This document shows, one piece after another, positions 1 through 10,535 of a stretch of 64,000 nucleotides of DNA. Position 1 is the stretch's first letter. Each line of letters begins with the position of its first letter. The stretch is from Lepus europaeus (Eukaryota > Chordata > Mammalia > Lagomorpha > Leporidae), in the NCBI RefSeq assembly GCF_033115175.1, contig NC_084835.1, forward strand, positions 94,609,948 to 94,673,947, in the 5' to 3' direction. The position numbers and the translations under genes were made by a program. The notes below the pieces were generated by a model that saw nothing but the letters and a program-made list of their open reading frames with translations, did no database searches and was not told where the DNA came from.

Positions 1-167
1 AACCATGTGGAAGACCCAGAGGAAGCTCCTGGCTCCTGGCTCCGGATCAGCACAGCTCCAGCCATTGCGGCCATCTGAGGAGTGAACCAGCGGATGGAAT
101 ACCTCCCTGTCTGTCTTTACCTCTCTCTTTAACTCAGTCTTTCAAATAAATAAATAAATAAAAGAAA
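1..167 (+). repeat. CSINE, 3' part, cut by the window edge
   Basis: The element starts inside its body (GGAAGCTCCTGGCTCCTGGC), runs through the short pyrimidine stretch and ends in an AAATAAATAAATAAA tail. Its head lies before the window. Confidence 0.85.
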
Positions 168-469
168 AGAAAACATCCCCTAAGATATTTAAAACCAAAC
201 ATTTCTCTTTGGAGAAATAGCAGACTCCAGGCCCATGTAGGGACATTCCCTAAGAAGCCTGTAGCATCTTGTGCCAGAAAACAAAAACGTGCCCAGAGAA
301 TGATGGGGATACACTGAGAGGAAGTAGGACCCAGTTTAAAGGAGCTCCCCACTGTCCAAATCTAGGACAATCTGAGTACCAGGATTAACACTAATGGTAA
401 CTGTATAATCTATTGAATAAAATAAGAATCAAATGTCAACTTTATTATGTAAATGGCATCAGAAAATCA

Positions 470-795
470 CTATACAGGAACTGGCACTGCCTGTGATGCC
501 AGCATCCCACATGGGCACCAGTTCAAGTCCAGGCTGCTCCATTTTTGATCCATCTCCCTGTTAATGCACCTGGGAAAGCAGTGGAAGATGGCCCAAATCC
601 TTGGGCCCCTGAACCCACCTGGGAGACGTGGAAGAACCTCCTGGCTCCTGGCTTCCTACTAGGCCAGCTCTGGCCATTGAGGCCATTTGGAGAATGAACC
701 AGCAGCTGGGAAGACCTCTCTGTCTCTCTGCCTCTGCCTCTTTCTTTCTGTAACTCTGAATTTCAAATAAAATAAACAAATTTGTTTTAAAAAAT
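470..795 (+). repeat. CSINE, moderately diverged
   Basis: Head (CTGGCACTGCCTGTGATGCC), body with the repeated CTCCTGGCTCCTGGCTTC, and a tail with AAATAAAATAAACAAA are all recognisable. The A-box part is worn, so this is an older copy. Confidence 0.85.
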
Positions 796-814
796 CACAT
801 ATAAAGACTTACCA

Positions 815-1165
815 GGAATGTTTATAGCACCTTTATTTGTAACAGCAAATTACTGGAAACAACCCAACTATCCATCAACAGGTCAATGCTAAAGAAATTG
901 TGATATGTCCATGAAGCAGACATTACTTAATAATACAAAGGAATAAGCTGTTAATACACACAGCAATATGGATGGATTTCAACATAAGCACAAGTGAAAG
1001 AAGCCAGGCCAAAAAAAAGCACTGTTTTCAACCACACAAATTCTAGAAAATGTACTACTCTGCAGTGACAGAGAGGAGAGGAGTGATTGGAAAGGGGATG
1101 ATGGGCTGGTAGAGATTTCAAAGGGGCATGAGGAAACTTTGGGAAAATTTTAATCACCATTTAGC
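815..1165 (+). repeat. Old L1 fragment (end of ORF2 and start of 3' UTR)
   Basis: The stretch around 850-920 (CAACCCAACTATCCATCAAC, then a GGTCAATG...AAATTGTGATATGTCCATG run) is the typical DNA of the L1 ORF2 C-terminus. It is well diverged and not open. The 3' part (AAGAAGCCAGGCC) follows the usual L1 order. Confidence 0.7.
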
Positions 1166-1226
1166 AATCAAGATTAGTCATAATTGAGTCAGTCAATAGA
1201 TGCTAAAACTCATGGATCTCTTTTTT

Positions 1227-1553
1227 GTTTTTTAAAAGATTTATTCATTTATTTGAAAGGCAGAATTACAAGGTGGTGGGGGGTGGGCGGGAGATAGAGA
1301 GAGAGAGATCTTCCATCTGCTGGTTCACTCCCCAGTGGCTACAACGGCTGGAGCTGGGCCAATGCAGTCAGGAGCCCGGGTCTCCCACATGGGTGCAGGG
1401 GCCCAAGGACTTGGACCATCTTCCTCTGCTTTCCCAGGCCATTAGCAGGGAGATGGATCAAAAGTGGAGCAGCCAGAACTAGAATTGGCTGCCATATGGG
1501 ATACCAGCACTGCAGGCAGACACTTTACCTGCTACACCACAGTGACAGCCCCT
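1227..1553 (-). repeat. CSINE
   Basis: Reads tail first on the plus strand (TTTTAAAAGATTTATTCATT, then TTGAAAGGCAGAATTACA) and ends with the reversed head CACCACAGTGACAGCCCC. Confidence 0.88.
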
Positions 1554-1554
1554 C

Positions 1555-1890
1555 ATGGATGTAATAAAATCAAATTCTGGTCCCTGGAACCTGTGAATAT
1601 GTTTCCATACCTGGCCTAAAAGACTTTGCAGGTGTGATTATGGATCTTGAGATGGGGAAATTATTCTGGATTATCCTGGAGGGTCCTATGTAATCCTGAC
1701 AAGGTCCTTACAAGGAGTCAGAGCAGGAGGTGTAACAACAGGTGCAGAGATCAATGAGAGAGACTTGAAGATACTGCGCTGCTGATTTGAAGGTGGAGGA
1801 GGGGCTGTAAGCCAAATGAAACCCATCTTGGATTTCTGATGGCCTCATTACCCTAAGACAATACATTTATTTGTTTCATCAGCATCAGGA
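1555..1890 (+). repeat. LTR-like relic, probably ERVL-MaLR type
   Basis: The order CTGGTCCCTGGAACCTGTGA, CTTTGCAGGTGTGATTA, GATCTTGAGATGGGGAAATT, GGTCCTTACAAGGAGTC matches a widespread old mammalian LTR-like repeat that I place with the MaLR group from memory. It is an old, worn fossil with no coding content. The same family recurs at 9240-10255. Confidence 0.45.
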
Positions 1891-1894
1891 AACC

Positions 1895-2430
1895 AACACA
1901 AGCACCTCGAGCAAAGGATCAAGGTTAAGGCCACCAGTAACAGCACAAACAGCACGTGCCTCCTGGCGGCAAGAGTGCCTCGCTTCTGTGCTATTCCTGT
2001 CAAACCTCGCTGCCCGAGTCTAATCACAAGGAAACAGGCACACCCAAACTGAAGAACATTCTACAAAATAGCTGTCCTGCGTTCTTCACAAATCATCAAC
2101 GGCACAGAAAGACTGGGGGAACCATCCCAGACCAAAGGAGACAAAACCCAACACAGAAATGTTAAAACTGGAAGTGTTTTCCTCTTTGTCAATAAGGACA
2201 TTATGGGGAAGTTTGAGTAGGGTTCATCCAGTAGAGAATGGTATGGTGTTCTTTATAGTATCATAACTACAAAGAACTGGAAATACCCTAGATATCCAGC
2301 AATAGATGGCCTCAGTAAATTAGGTACAGTGGGAGACTGAACAGACTGAACATAATAAAGCAGAATTACACATATAAGCATAAAAAGACACTCACATTGT
2401 TAGGAGAAAACGGAAAGTGGTATATATGAG
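1895..2430 (+). repeat. Old L1 3' UTR relics, two adjoining pieces
   Basis: GAACATTCTACAAAATAGCT near 2055, with the flanking order, matches the 3' UTR of older mammalian L1s (L1MC/L1MD/L1ME type, from memory). From about 2215 a second piece (AGAATGGTATGGTGTTCTTT...GAACTGGAAATACCC) looks like an L1 ORF2 end. Both are heavily decayed. Confidence 0.55.
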
Positions 2431-3015
2431 CCAATAACACATGAGCTCGGATTTGTTAAGAAAATTGTGCAAGTTATGCGTAACTGCAGACACAAGTCAG
2501 GACATTTAGTGTCAGCATACTCTCTTTCTGAACTGTTCAGATTCCTTGAACAAAAACTGGTCAGAAAACTAGAAGCAACTTCACACTTCACTAAACAGAG
2601 ATTAATTGATGCTATGTATAGTGAGATCATGGTTTTGTAAAATACTATTATCCCTGTAAATTTCACATAGAAGGTATAAAAGTTTATAGATTCCAGTGTG
2701 TGGAAAGTTAACTAAAGGTTCCACATTACCCCTTTAAACTTCAACAGGCTCAAAATTAAAAAAAAAAAAAAACCTTCAGGGACTTGTAAAATGTAATTAC
2801 AAATTCACTGAGAGAGAAAATTGGAGGATTGAAAGTGGGTGTTTTATTTCATAAGAATCATTAAACTTCCCTGGAGAGCACTACTAACGTTAACACTAAG
2901 ACTTCTCCAGTGATCAAAAATCTGCCAAAGATCTGTGAGTAGGATCACACATAACACAGGGTAAGAGCAGTGATGAGCCCCGAAATACAGACCCCAAAGT
3001 TCTGCTCCCAGGGGT
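2431..3015. other. Intronic DNA, nothing recognised
   Basis: AT-rich, with an A13 run near 2758-2772. No exon, RNA gene or named repeat is visible. It lies within the inferred first intron of PSTPIP2. Confidence 0.4.
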
Positions 3016-3017
3016 GC

Positions 3018-3243
3018 GGATGGGAGCAGGCATTTGGAACAGCAATTAGCCTGAGACTTGAGATGCCTATAGCCCCTAACAAAGTGACCAGGCTCAAATC
3101 CCAGCTCTGCTTCCAATTCCAGCTTCCTGCTGGTGCATACCCTGGGAGGCAGCAGGTGATGGTTCAAGTACCCAACTGAGTTCTAGACTCCTGGCTTCAG
3201 CCTGGCTGCGGAGGGCATTTAGAAAGGAACCAATGGATGAAAG

Positions 3244-3280
<37 letters not shown>

Positions 3281-3300
3281 GATTAATTAATTATTTTCAA
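3018..3300 (+). repeat. Old CSINE with a (TC)n run
   Basis: A decayed copy: CCAATTCCAGCTTCCTGCTG and CTCCTGGCTTCAGCCTGGC are legible and the head is almost gone. The pyrimidine stretch has expanded to (TC)n at about 3247-3278. Confidence 0.7.
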
Positions 3301-3855
3301 GTTCAAGACATTGCCCTGGGCTGAGGAGGCAGGTGAGCGCCGAGAAACAGATACATTCCAAACTGGAACTAGGTCCACAAAGGTGGGGCCCAGGGGAACC
3401 AAACGAGTTCAGACACCAAACCCCAGCAGTCCAGACACCAGGCCAAGAAAGCTGGCCAGCTCAAACAACTAATGTGCTGCCTCTACTGCCAAAAGCAAGC
3501 ATAGAACTGGCTGCCAGAAACCCAAAGTAGGTCAGACCCAGTGGAATGTCCAAAGGGGCTGCACCAGCGGACTTGTGTTCTACTCACCCTCGTGCGGGGC
3601 CAGAGCCCAGTCTATGAAAATCCCGAGCAGCTTTGACCCCCTCCAAGTCACACCCCCACAGTACCATTTTGGAGGTCTTTGCTCTCTATCAACTACCCTT
3701 CTGTTTGAACAGGATAAGCAAAAGGGACCAAATCTTGGAATCTTGGGACACGGTTGTAACTGAAGACGAGCAACCACATCCCTGCAGAAGGAATGACTGG
3801 GACGCATATCACAGCTGCAAGCTAGGAAACCTGGACTTCAACATTTTAGCTCAAA
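3301..3855. other. Intronic DNA, nothing recognised
   Basis: Mixed-composition sequence without exon-like signals or a repeat that I can name. Confidence 0.4.
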
Positions 3856-4200
3856 ATCTGATTTTTTATTTATTTGAAAGGCAGAGTGATGGAGAAAGAG
3901 ATCTTCCATCTAATTCACTTCCCAAATGCCCTCAGTAGGTAGGGCTGTGCCAGGCCAAAGCCAGGAGCCAGGCACTTCATCTAGGTCTCCCACATGGATG
4001 GCAGGACCACAGGTACTTGAACCATCTTTGATGCCTCCAAGGCACATTGGCAGTAGAAGATGGCCCAAGTCCTTGGGCCCCTGCACCCACATGGGAGACC
4101 TGGAAGAAGCTCCTGGCTCCTGGCTTCGGATCAGCCCAGCTCAGGCCGTTACAGCCATTTGAGGAGTGAACCAGCAGATGGAAGACTCTCTCTCTCTCTC

Positions 4201-4248
<48 letters not shown>

Positions 4249-4402
4249 CCTGCCTCTCTGTAACTCTTTCAAATAAATAAATAAATATTTTTTAAAAGGA
4301 AGAAAGATGGAAAGAAATGGAGGCAGGACTCAAGCTCAGGTATTACATGGGCTATGGGCAGCCCATGTGGTAACTGAACCCACTGCATCACAACACACAC
4401 CC
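3856..4402 (-). repeat. Old CSINE (-) split by a 5'-truncated CSINE (+)
   Basis: A minus-strand copy runs 3856-4055 from its tail and resumes at about 4300-4402 with its reversed head (TTGAACCCACTGCATCACAAC-like, slightly worn). Between them, 4056-4298 is a plus-strand copy that lacks its head and starts at GAAGATGGCCCAAGTCCTTG. It carries a long (TC)n tract at about 4181-4244 and an AAATAAATAAATA tail. Confidence 0.75.
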
Positions 4403-5200
4403 TTTCAACTTCACTGTTTAATCCCAAGAAATTGCAAATTAGTAGAAAATATTTAACATAACTGGAAGGTGGGAGCTTTTTCTAAGGTAAAAATCTGGGC
4501 TTAGCACCTTTCTTCCATGTTATCCATCTTTAGTCCTGAAACCTCAATGCATAGTTGGAAGAATCATCAAAAATTTTTTAAATTTTTTCTTTTATTCTTA
4601 CATTATTTGGGCATGAATTTCTCCAGGCAAAGATGGATTTATAATTTCTAGCAAATTTGAGCCAGCAATGAGTCAGGGTAACTAGCAACTGATCAGAGGG
4701 TACAATTAATCAGAATGTACCATTTCCTAAACATTCTAGTTAACCAAGGAGTCTAGCTACTTTTCCTCAATGTTCTAGTCTCAGAGTGCTAGGGCATCAG
4801 AGCAAGAGGACATCTGAGAGAGCAAGCATGTAACTAATTTGCACTTTTTTCTAATTAAGAAACTCAGGCTTAGGTTACAAGTTGATCAAAGTCCTTATAC
4901 TCAACATGAACAGAAACACATAAATACAAAAAATGCTAATCAACCAGGAATGTTCAAGTAAATGCATTCACTTCCAAGTTTGCACACCAGGCTGATTCAC
5001 GTTGGTTCTGAGAATTTCACCCAGTAACCTGCTGTTTGTTCCAGGAGCTGATGGCAGGGAATCAGCCTTCCCTGACCTCTGAAATAGGTTCCTATTGACT
5101 CTATAAAACTGACAACAATTCTGATGTACTTGGAGAATTTTTTCCCAACATTTTAACTTAAATTTGGCTAAAAGGCAAAATACTCAGCATGGAGGATAGA
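4403..5200. other. Intronic DNA, mostly unrecognised
   Basis: AT-rich unique-looking sequence. A weak MIR-like stretch (AAGAAACTCAGGCTTAGGTT) sits near 4857-4880. No exon found. Confidence 0.35.
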
Positions 5201-5204
5201 TATG

Positions 5205-5437
5205 GCTTGGAATGCCTGTATCCTGGAGTTGAGTGCTGGGGTTTGAGTAGCAGCTCTGCTTCCAATTACAGTTTCCTACTAATGCAGACGCTGGGAAGCA
5301 GCAGTAATGGCTCTAGTACTTAGGTCCCTGCCGCCCATGTGGGAGACCTGGGTTGTGTTCCCAGGTCCCATCTTTAACCTGGTCCAGCTCCAGCTGTTAC
5401 AGGCCAGGCATTTGGGGTGTGAACCAATTGATGGGAG

Positions 5438-5478
<41 letters not shown>

Positions 5479-5562
5479 TCCCTCTTTCCCATCCCTCCCT
5501 TCCACCCTCCTCTCTTCCTCCTTCACTTCCTCTCAAGTATATAAAATAAATTTTTTAAATTT
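5205..5562 (+). repeat. Old CSINE with (TC)n expansion
   Basis: Worn head and body (GCTTCCAATTACAGTTTCCT; CCATGTGGGAGACCTGGGTT), then (TC)n at about 5440-5476 and a TATAAAATAAATTTTTTAAA tail. Confidence 0.7.
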
Positions 5563-5605
5563 TTATTTATTCCTTTATTTTCATTTTATTTTAAAGTCAT
5601 GGAGG

Positions 5606-5749
5606 GGGGGAGACCAGGAGAAGCACCTGGCTCCTGGCTTCGGATCAGCACGATGCGCCAGCTGCAGCGGCCATTGGAGGGTGAACCAATGGCAAAAGGA
5701 AGACCTTTCTCTCTGTCTCTCTCTCACTATCCACTCTGCCTGTCAAAAA

Positions 5750-5780
<31 letters not shown>

Positions 5781-5782
5781 AG
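5606..5782 (+). repeat. 5'-truncated CSINE, younger type
   Basis: Begins at GGAGACCAGGAGAAGCACCT-like sequence in mid-body, ends CACTCTGCCTGTCAAAAATA followed by eight or nine AAAT units. The GCGCCAGCTGCAGCGGCCAT block marks the subfamily that also supplies the best-preserved copies here. Confidence 0.85.
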
Positions 5783-5793
5783 TAAGTCAGGGA

Positions 5794-6173
5794 GGGGGCC
5801 GGCACTGCGGCGTAGTGGGTAAAGCTGCCGCCTGCAATGCTGGCATCCCATATGGGTGCCAGTTCAAGTCCCGGCTGCTCCACTTCCGAACCCGCTCTCT
5901 GCTATGGCCTGGGAAAGCAGAGGAAGATGGCCCAAGTCCTTGGGCCCCTGCACCCGTGTGGGAGACTGGAAGAAGCTCCTGGCTCCTGGCTTCAGATTTG
6001 CACAGCTCCAGCCATTGTGGCCAACTGGGGAGTGAACCAGGAGATAGAAGACCTCTCTCTCTCTCTCTCTCTCTAGCTATCTATCTCTATCTCTATCTCT
6101 ATCTCTGCCTCTCCTTCTCTCCCTGTGTAACTCTGACTTTCAAATAAATAAATCTTTAAAAAAAAAAAAAAAG
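5794..6173 (+). repeat. Full-length CSINE with TC/TCTATC microsatellite
   Basis: Complete head (GGCCGGCACTGCGGCGTAGT), B-box region (GCCAGTTCAAGTCCCGGC), then (TC)n followed by (TCTATC)n at about 6050-6105, and a TCTTT plus A13 tail. Confidence 0.9.
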
Positions 6174-6870
6174 GCAGGGAGACAGAGAGGGAAACAGAGA
6201 CAAAGATCTCCCATTCACTGGTTCTCTTTCCAAATGCCCATAACAGCCAGGTTTGGGTGAGGCCCAAGCCAGGAGCCTTGAACTCAATCTTTTTTTTTTT
6301 TTTTTTAAGAAAGCTTTTATTTAATAAATACAAATTTCATAGGCACAGCTTCAGGAATATAGCAGTTCTCTCCATACCCACCCTCCCACCCCCATTCCCA
6401 GCCCACCTCCTACTCCCTCTCCCATCCCATCCTTCATTAAGATTCATTTTTAATTATCTTTATATACAGAAGACCAACTCTATACTAAGTAAAGATTTCA
6501 ACAGTTTGCACGCACACAGACACACAAAGTATATGATGTACTGTTTGAAGAGAAGTTTTACAGTTAATTCTCATAGTAGAACACATTAAGGCCAGAGGTC
6601 CTCCATGGGGACCAGCGCAGTGACTCCTGCTGCTGATTTAACAATTGACACTCTTATTGATGACGTCAGTGACCACCCGAGGCTCCTGTCCTTTCAGACC
6701 TCAGTCTTGCTCTCTCACATGGGTGACAGGGACTCATGCTCTGATGCCTCTCAGGGTGCACACTAACAGGATGCTGGGTCAGAAACAGAGGCGGGGCTCG
6801 AACCCGGGAATTCCCAGGGGATGTGGGTGTCCCACGTGGTATCCGAAGTGCTGCAGCAAATCCCCACCCT
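6174..6870 (-). repeat. Old CSINE (-) split by an L1 3' end
   Basis: The tail half is 6174-6289 and the head half is about 6700-6870 (ending near GTGGTATCCGAAGTGCTGC). The L1 piece at 6290-6697 separates them, which makes this SINE older than that L1 insertion. Confidence 0.6.
6290..6697 (-). repeat. L1 3' UTR, 5'-truncated, poly(A) end at the left
   Basis: On the minus strand it ends TTTATTAAATAAAAGCTTTC then a poly(A) run. Its purine-rich G-tract (reverse of CCACCCTCCCACCCCCATTC) is typical of L1 3' UTRs. The far end (reverse of TATTGATGACGTCAGTGACC) matches the L1 3' UTR at 17.4 and 17.8 kb, so it is the same lagomorph L1 lineage. Confidence 0.8.
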
Positions 6871-7078
6871 ACAAAATGAAAACTTTCTTAAATACACACA
6901 TTTAAGTTTTAGATTTAGTTTTTTTTTTTTTTTTAGTTTCACCACAGCCATTTCACCATTGCCAGCCCAAGGTGAGTGTATTTTGGTTTTTCTGTACTTC
7001 AGGAATGAGAATATTTTACATACTCACATTTTACATTTAAGCATGTCTTAAATATCATGGTATTAGAAGGAAGTCATA

Positions 7079-7435
7079 GGGGTTGGCGCTGTGGCGCAGT
7101 GGGTTAACGCCCTGGCCTGAAGCACCGGCATCCCATATGGGCGCTGGTTTAAGACCTGGCTGCTCCATTTCCAATCCAGCTCTGTGCTATGGCCTGGGAA
7201 AGCAGTAGAAGATGCCCCCAAGCCCTTGGGCCCCTGCACCCGTGTGGGAGACCTGAAAGAAGCTCCTGGCTCCTGGCTTCAGATCGGTGCAGCTCCGGCC
7301 ATTGCGGCCAATTGGGGAGTAAATCATTGGATGGAAGATCTTTCTTTCTCTCTCTCTTTCTCTGTCTCTCTCTCTCTGCCTCTACTGTCTCTGAATAACT
7401 CTGACTTTCAAATAAATAAATCTTTAAAAAAAAAG
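7079..7435 (+). repeat. Full-length CSINE with target-site duplication
   Basis: Head GGGGTTGGCGCTGTGGCGCA, intact B-box neighbourhood, tail AAATAAATAAATCTTTAAA. The direct repeat GGAAGTCATAG flanks it (about 7069-7079 and 7437-7447), so the insertion boundaries are clear. Confidence 0.93.
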
Positions 7436-7639
7436 GGAAGTCATAGAATGTATGAGTATTTCTTCCATTTCACACTCATCAGGCCACAGCTTTCTTTCTT
7501 TCACTCACTGGCTGATTTCTTATCCTACTTGACCCAAGGAGCATGAGTTCTGAGCACAGAGGAGTAATCAGGCATCTCAGATGTGAAACACACATAAAGA
7601 CCACATTTAATTTGACAAGCCAGGTCTAAATTACAACCA

Positions 7640-8400
7640 ACTTGGGTTGAAAGTTATGCCTATGCAAACTGGCACATGAACGTTTACAGGGACTCTATTC
7701 ATGATGCCAAAAGTTGGAAGCAATTAAGATGTCCTTTGATAGGTGAATGGATAAGTAAACTGTGATATATCCATACCATAGGGTATTATTCTGCAATAAG
7801 AAATACTGAACTATCATATTACACGAAGACAGAGGAGAGGTGGATCTCAAATGCATATTTCTTTTGTTGTTTGTTTTTCCCCAGATGGCCAAAATGGCCG
7901 GAGCTGCACCAATCTGAAGCCAGAAGCCAGGAGTTTCTTCTGGGTCTCCCATGCAAGTGCAGGGGCCCAAGGGCTTAGGCCATCTTCTACTGCTTTCCCA
8001 AGCCATAGCAGAGAGCTGGATTGGAAGTGGAGCAGCTGGGACTCGAACCAGCGCCCATATGGGATGCTGGATGTGATGCTGGCACTGCAGGCAGGCAGTG
8101 GCTTTACCCACTAAACCACAGCGCCAGCCACTCAAGTGCATATTTCTAAGAGAAAGAAGCCAGTTGGAAAAGGCTACACCCTGATGATTTCAACTGCATG
8201 GCATTCAGGAAAAGGCACAACTGTAGAGAGAGTAAAAAAATCAGTGGCTGCTCTAGGTTCAGGAGGAGGGAGGAATGGATGAACAGGTGGAGCCCATGAG
8301 CTTTTAGTGAAGCTCTTGTGTATGAAGCTATCATGGGGGATATGTGATTATTCATTGGTCAAAACCCATGGAACACAAAGGAACTCTAATGTAAACTATG
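7640..8400 (+). repeat. Old L1 3' end interrupted by a CSINE
   Basis: 7650-7860 contains the L1 ORF2-end order (CATGATGCCAAAAGTTGGAA, GATAGGTGAATGGATAAGTA, TATTATTCTGCAATAAGAAA). It resumes after the SINE at 8133 with AGAAAGAAGCCAGTTGGAAA and its 3' UTR. It is decayed, with no open frame. Confidence 0.7.
7866..8132 (-). repeat. CSINE nested in the old L1
   Basis: Its tail has been lost or is very short (starts near CCCCAGATGGCCAAAATGGC); the head is complete (CTAAACCACAGCGCCAGCC). The target copies CTCAAATGCATATTTCT and CTCAAGTGCATATTTCT flank it with one difference. Confidence 0.88.
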
Positions 8401-8406
8401 AGCCTT

Positions 8407-8702
8407 AAAGATTTATTTATTTACTTACTTGAAAGACAGGACAACAGAGGGAAGAAAGGGAGAGACAGAGAAATCTGTCTGCAGGTTCACTTCCCCAAAT
8501 GACTACAACAGCCAGATTTGGTCCAGACTGAAGCCAGAAGCCCAGAATTCCATCTAGATCTCCCACACGGATTGGCAGGGACCCAAGGACTTGGTTCATC
8601 ATCTGCTGCCTTCCCAGGCACACTAGCAGAGAGCTGGATCAGAAGCAGAGCAGCCAGGATTAACACTCCAGTATGGGCTGATGTCACCATGCCAGCCCCA
8701 AG
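8407..8702 (-). repeat. Old CSINE
   Basis: Tail-first AAGATTTATTTATTTACTTA, body TTCACTTCCCCAAATGACTA, ending GATGTCACCATGCCAGCCCC. The region just before the head is deleted. Confidence 0.8.
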
Positions 8703-9239
8703 TTTGAACTTTAGATAACAATGTATCTACCTTGGTGCATCAACTATAACAAATCAATCCTACTAATGCAGATTTTAATAATAAAAGAATGGGGAGGAGC
8801 ATGTGGAAAATCCATATCTTTGTTTCATTTTTATATAAACTTAAAGCCACTCTCAATAATAAGCCTCTTAATTTTAAAAGAGTTGTTTACAATGTGGTGC
8901 CAGCATGTTTCAGCTTTCTACTACTAACACAGGTTTTTAGCAACTTGATGATCATTTCAGCAAATTGGTTCTTGTCAAACTGATTCTCAGGGGTTGGAGC
9001 TGCTTCCTACTGCAGCCGCACTGGTCTTACTGTTCCTCAGACATGCCTTCCTCTTCCCCCAGTTATCCACAGGCTGACCAGCCTGTCTCCTTCATGTCCC
9101 AGCCCACATGCTACTCCACAGACACCCTCTATGACCACTCTGTCCCCCAAACACATGAGTGCTTCTGCATGGAATTACTCAATGTGGCAGGCATGGAATG
9201 ACCACCTCCCTCCCAAAGATCTTCCAGGCCCTGGAATTC
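8703..9239. other. Intronic DNA, nothing recognised
   Basis: Ordinary mixed sequence. A pyrimidine-rich stretch near 9000-9120 shows no conserved frame. Confidence 0.35.
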
Positions 9240-9580
9240 GTGAACATGCCACTTTCCCTGGAAAAGGGGATGTTGGGAGTGTGACTCACATAAACACCCT
9301 GAGATGGGGAGATGGTCCTGGTTGTCCAAGTAGACTCAGTATAACCACAGTCTACAAAAAAACCACGATGACATGACTGCTGGTTCTGAAAATAAAAGAG
9401 GCCACTAGCTAAGAAATGTGGGCAGCTGCTAGAAGCTGGGGAAGGCAAGACCATGGTTCTCCCCTCAAGGTTCCAGAGGGAAATTCCAGCTTGCAGACAC
9501 CTTGACTTTAGCCTGCTGAGAATGCCAACACTCAGAACTGCAGGCTAATAAATTTGTGTTGTTTTAAAACACTGTTTGTA

Positions 9581-9867
9581 GGGCCAGCACTGTGGCACAG
9601 TGGATAAAGCTGCCAGCTGCAGTGCTGGCATCCCATATGGGCACCGGTTCGAGTCCCAGCTGCTCCACTTCCGATCCAGATCTCTGCTATGGCCTGGGAA
9701 AGCAATGGAGGATGGACCAAGTCCTTGGGCTCCTGCACCCATGTGGGAGACCCAGAAGAAGCTCCTGGCTCCTGGCTTTAGATAAGCCCAGCTCCAGCCA
9801 TTGTGGCCATTTGGAGAGTGGACTACCAGATGGAAGACCTCTCTCTCTCTCTCTTAAATCTTTAAAT
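9581..9867 (+). repeat. CSINE with textbook A and B boxes
   Basis: GTGGCACAGTGGATAAAGC (A box) and GGTTCGAGTCCCAGCTGC (B box) are both intact. The tail is short (CTTAAATCTTTAAATAAA). The target AAACACTGTTTG on the left is repeated as AAACACTATTTG on the right. Confidence 0.92.
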
Positions 9868-9868
9868 A

Positions 9869-10208
9869 AACACTATTTGGGGGCCAGCACTGTGGCACAG
9901 CAGGTTAAAGTCCTGACCTGAAATGCCAGCATCCCATATGGGTGCTGGTTCTAGTCCCAGCTGCTCCTCTTCTGATCCAGCTCTCACTATGGCCTGGGAT
10001 AGCAGTAGAGGATGGCCCAAGTCCCTGGGCCCCTGAACCCATGTGGGAGACCTGGAAGAAGCTCCTGGCTCCTGGCTTCAGATCGGCACAGCTCCTTCGA
10101 TTGCAGCCATCTGGGGAGTTAACCAGGAGATGGAAGACCTCTCTCTCTGTCTCTACCTCTCTCTGTAACTCTGTCTGTCAAATAAATAAAATAAATCTTA
10201 AAAAAAAT
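9869..10208 (+). repeat. CSINE placed directly after the previous one
   Basis: Head GGGGGCCAGCACTGTGGCAC begins at the right-hand target repeat of its neighbour. Full body and AAATAAATAAAATAAATCTT tail. Confidence 0.9.
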
Positions 10209-10259
10209 TATTTATGCTAATTTGCTGCAGCAGCAATGGAAAACTCACACATCTGATTT

Positions 10260-10535
10260 ATTTCCCTCACTCCAATCACTAAGGTTCCTGACTGTATGTT
10301 ATTTTGCTATTATGGGTCTTACACACTAGAATATAAATCCCCAAAATCTAGTATCATGCCTAGCACAGAAGAGGTTTCCAGTAAGCACAGGCATCACTAT
10401 CCAAAGTTACAGAGGCAATCACAGAATTTTAGAGAAGTTACACCAGCAGCCCAAGATTCATCAGCAAAAGCTTATCCATACAGGCTCAAACCCAGGGCTA
10501 TCCAGAGCCAAAGCCTGAGCCTCTGAGTCCTCAGG
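10260..10535. repeat. Ancient L2/MIR relics
   Basis: CACACTAGAATATAAATCCC and AGTATCATGCCTAGCACAGA resemble an L2 3' end in plus sense. TTTTAGAGAAGTTACACCAG through GGCTCAAACCCAGGGCTATC resembles a MIR in minus sense. Both are weak. Confidence 0.45.

Larger units (their letters stand above)
9240..10255 (+). repeat. LTR-like relic (MaLR type?) carrying two CSINEs
   Basis: 9420-9580 reads GCTAGAAGCTGGGGAAGGCA through to AATAAATTTGTGTTGTTTTA, the usual 3' half of the family noted at 1555-1890. After the two SINEs, 10210-10255 continues with TTTGCTGCAGCAGCAATGGA, the expected end. Fossil, no coding content. Confidence 0.45.

Noticed and set aside
4181-4244. (TC)n, (TG)n and (TCTATC)n tracts as independent microsatellite loci or CRISPR-like arrays
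   Set aside because: They are expansions of the pyrimidine stretch inside CSINE copies, without spacers; reported under those elements.
9581-9700. tRNA-like gene with A and B boxes
   Set aside because: The boxes belong to the tRNA-derived head of a CSINE; the cloverleaf is not complete and the same head occurs dozens of times in the window.
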